Shown piece after piece: positions 6,826-6,962 of a DNA stretch of 6,962 nucleotides. Position numbers and translations under genes: made by a program. Each line of letters begins with the position of its first letter. Within the stretch, counting starts at the first letter, position 1. The stretch is from Vitreoscilla sp. (GTDB lineage Bacteria; Pseudomonadota; Gammaproteobacteria; Burkholderiales; Burkholderiaceae). Where the stretch lies: NCBI GenBank assembly GCA_014378125.1, contig JACMOG010000892.1, positions 1-6,962 of the forward strand. Reading direction: 5' to 3'. Under the pieces are notes generated by a model. It was not told where the DNA came from and did no database searches. It worked only from the letters and a program-made list of their open reading frames with translations.

Positions 6826-6962
6826 GGCCTGCAGGCGCATGCTCTGGCGCGACATCCTGCGCCATCGCGCTCGCAGCGCGCTGGTCGTGCTGGCGGTGGC
6901 GATCGGGCTCGTCAGCGCGGGCGCCGTGCTGGACAGCTGGGCGCTGATCGGCCGCGCGACCG
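6818..6962 (+). CDS. FtsX-like ABC transporter permease (5' part, continues past right edge)
   Basis: Only 48 codons are visible. The segment LWRDILRHRARSALVVLAV followed by AIGLVSAGAV is the amphipathic start and first membrane helix (about 21-38) typical of FtsX/MacB-type permeases. The frame beginning at GTG 6818 carries this. The out-of-frame ATG at 6822, which overlaps the ATPase stop as ATGA, gives a meaningless Cys/Trp-rich product. It should assemble with the ATPase encoded just upstream. Whether it is a MacB type with one large periplasmic domain or a longer DUF214-like permease with about eight helices cannot be seen from this end. Confidence 0.85.
   Translation, partial: MDEACRRMLWRDILRHRARSALVVLAVAIGLVSAGAVLDSWALIGRAT

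Noticed and set aside
5965..6855. A 296-codon open frame on the minus strand opposite the ABC ATPase
   Set aside because: Arg/Gln/His-rich antisense frame without motifs; the plus strand has Walker A, signature and Walker B.

Overview
This is a GC-rich, gene-dense stretch of a proteobacterial chromosome. The cytochrome bo3-type subunit II, a LexA-type CTGT-N8-ACAG box, the LytS/LytTR pair and the LolD/MacB-type exporter fit a beta- or gammaproteobacterium; Burkholderiales or Xanthomonadales are the likeliest, but this is inference from gene content and composition. I see no mobile element, CRISPR array, tRNA or rRNA.

Layout, left to right. Minus strand: (1) the 5' part of cyoA, ubiquinol oxidase subunit II, which runs off the left edge and probably leads a cyoABCD operon. 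(2) A 674-residue Upf1/DNA2-like superfamily 1B helicase, followed by a small hairpin that may terminate it. Upstream of its GTG start lies a near-perfect SOS (LexA) box, suggesting DNA-damage control. (3) Two G+C-rich hairpins, then a small predicted exported protein or lipoprotein of unknown function. Its natural ATG and signal peptide appear to be cut off by a 7-bp tandem duplication. (4) A probable three-gene operon, transcribed in the order secreted 'FDFLIGQWD' protein, LytS-type sensor histidine kinase, LytTR response regulator. The kinase and regulator genes overlap by 8 bp.

Plus strand, divergent from that operon: an ABC ATPase of the LolD/MacB family, overlapping by 8 bp the start of an FtsX-like permease that runs off the right edge. 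Together they would form an ATP-driven exporter or mechanotransmission complex of the inner membrane. Its position, head-to-head with a membrane-sensing two-component system, makes a regulatory link plausible but unproven.

The most interesting points are the SOS box in front of an uncharacterised SF1B helicase, and the heptanucleotide repeat whose loss of one copy would restore a complete signal peptide on the small exported protein. I found no convincing wholly new multi-gene system in the window.
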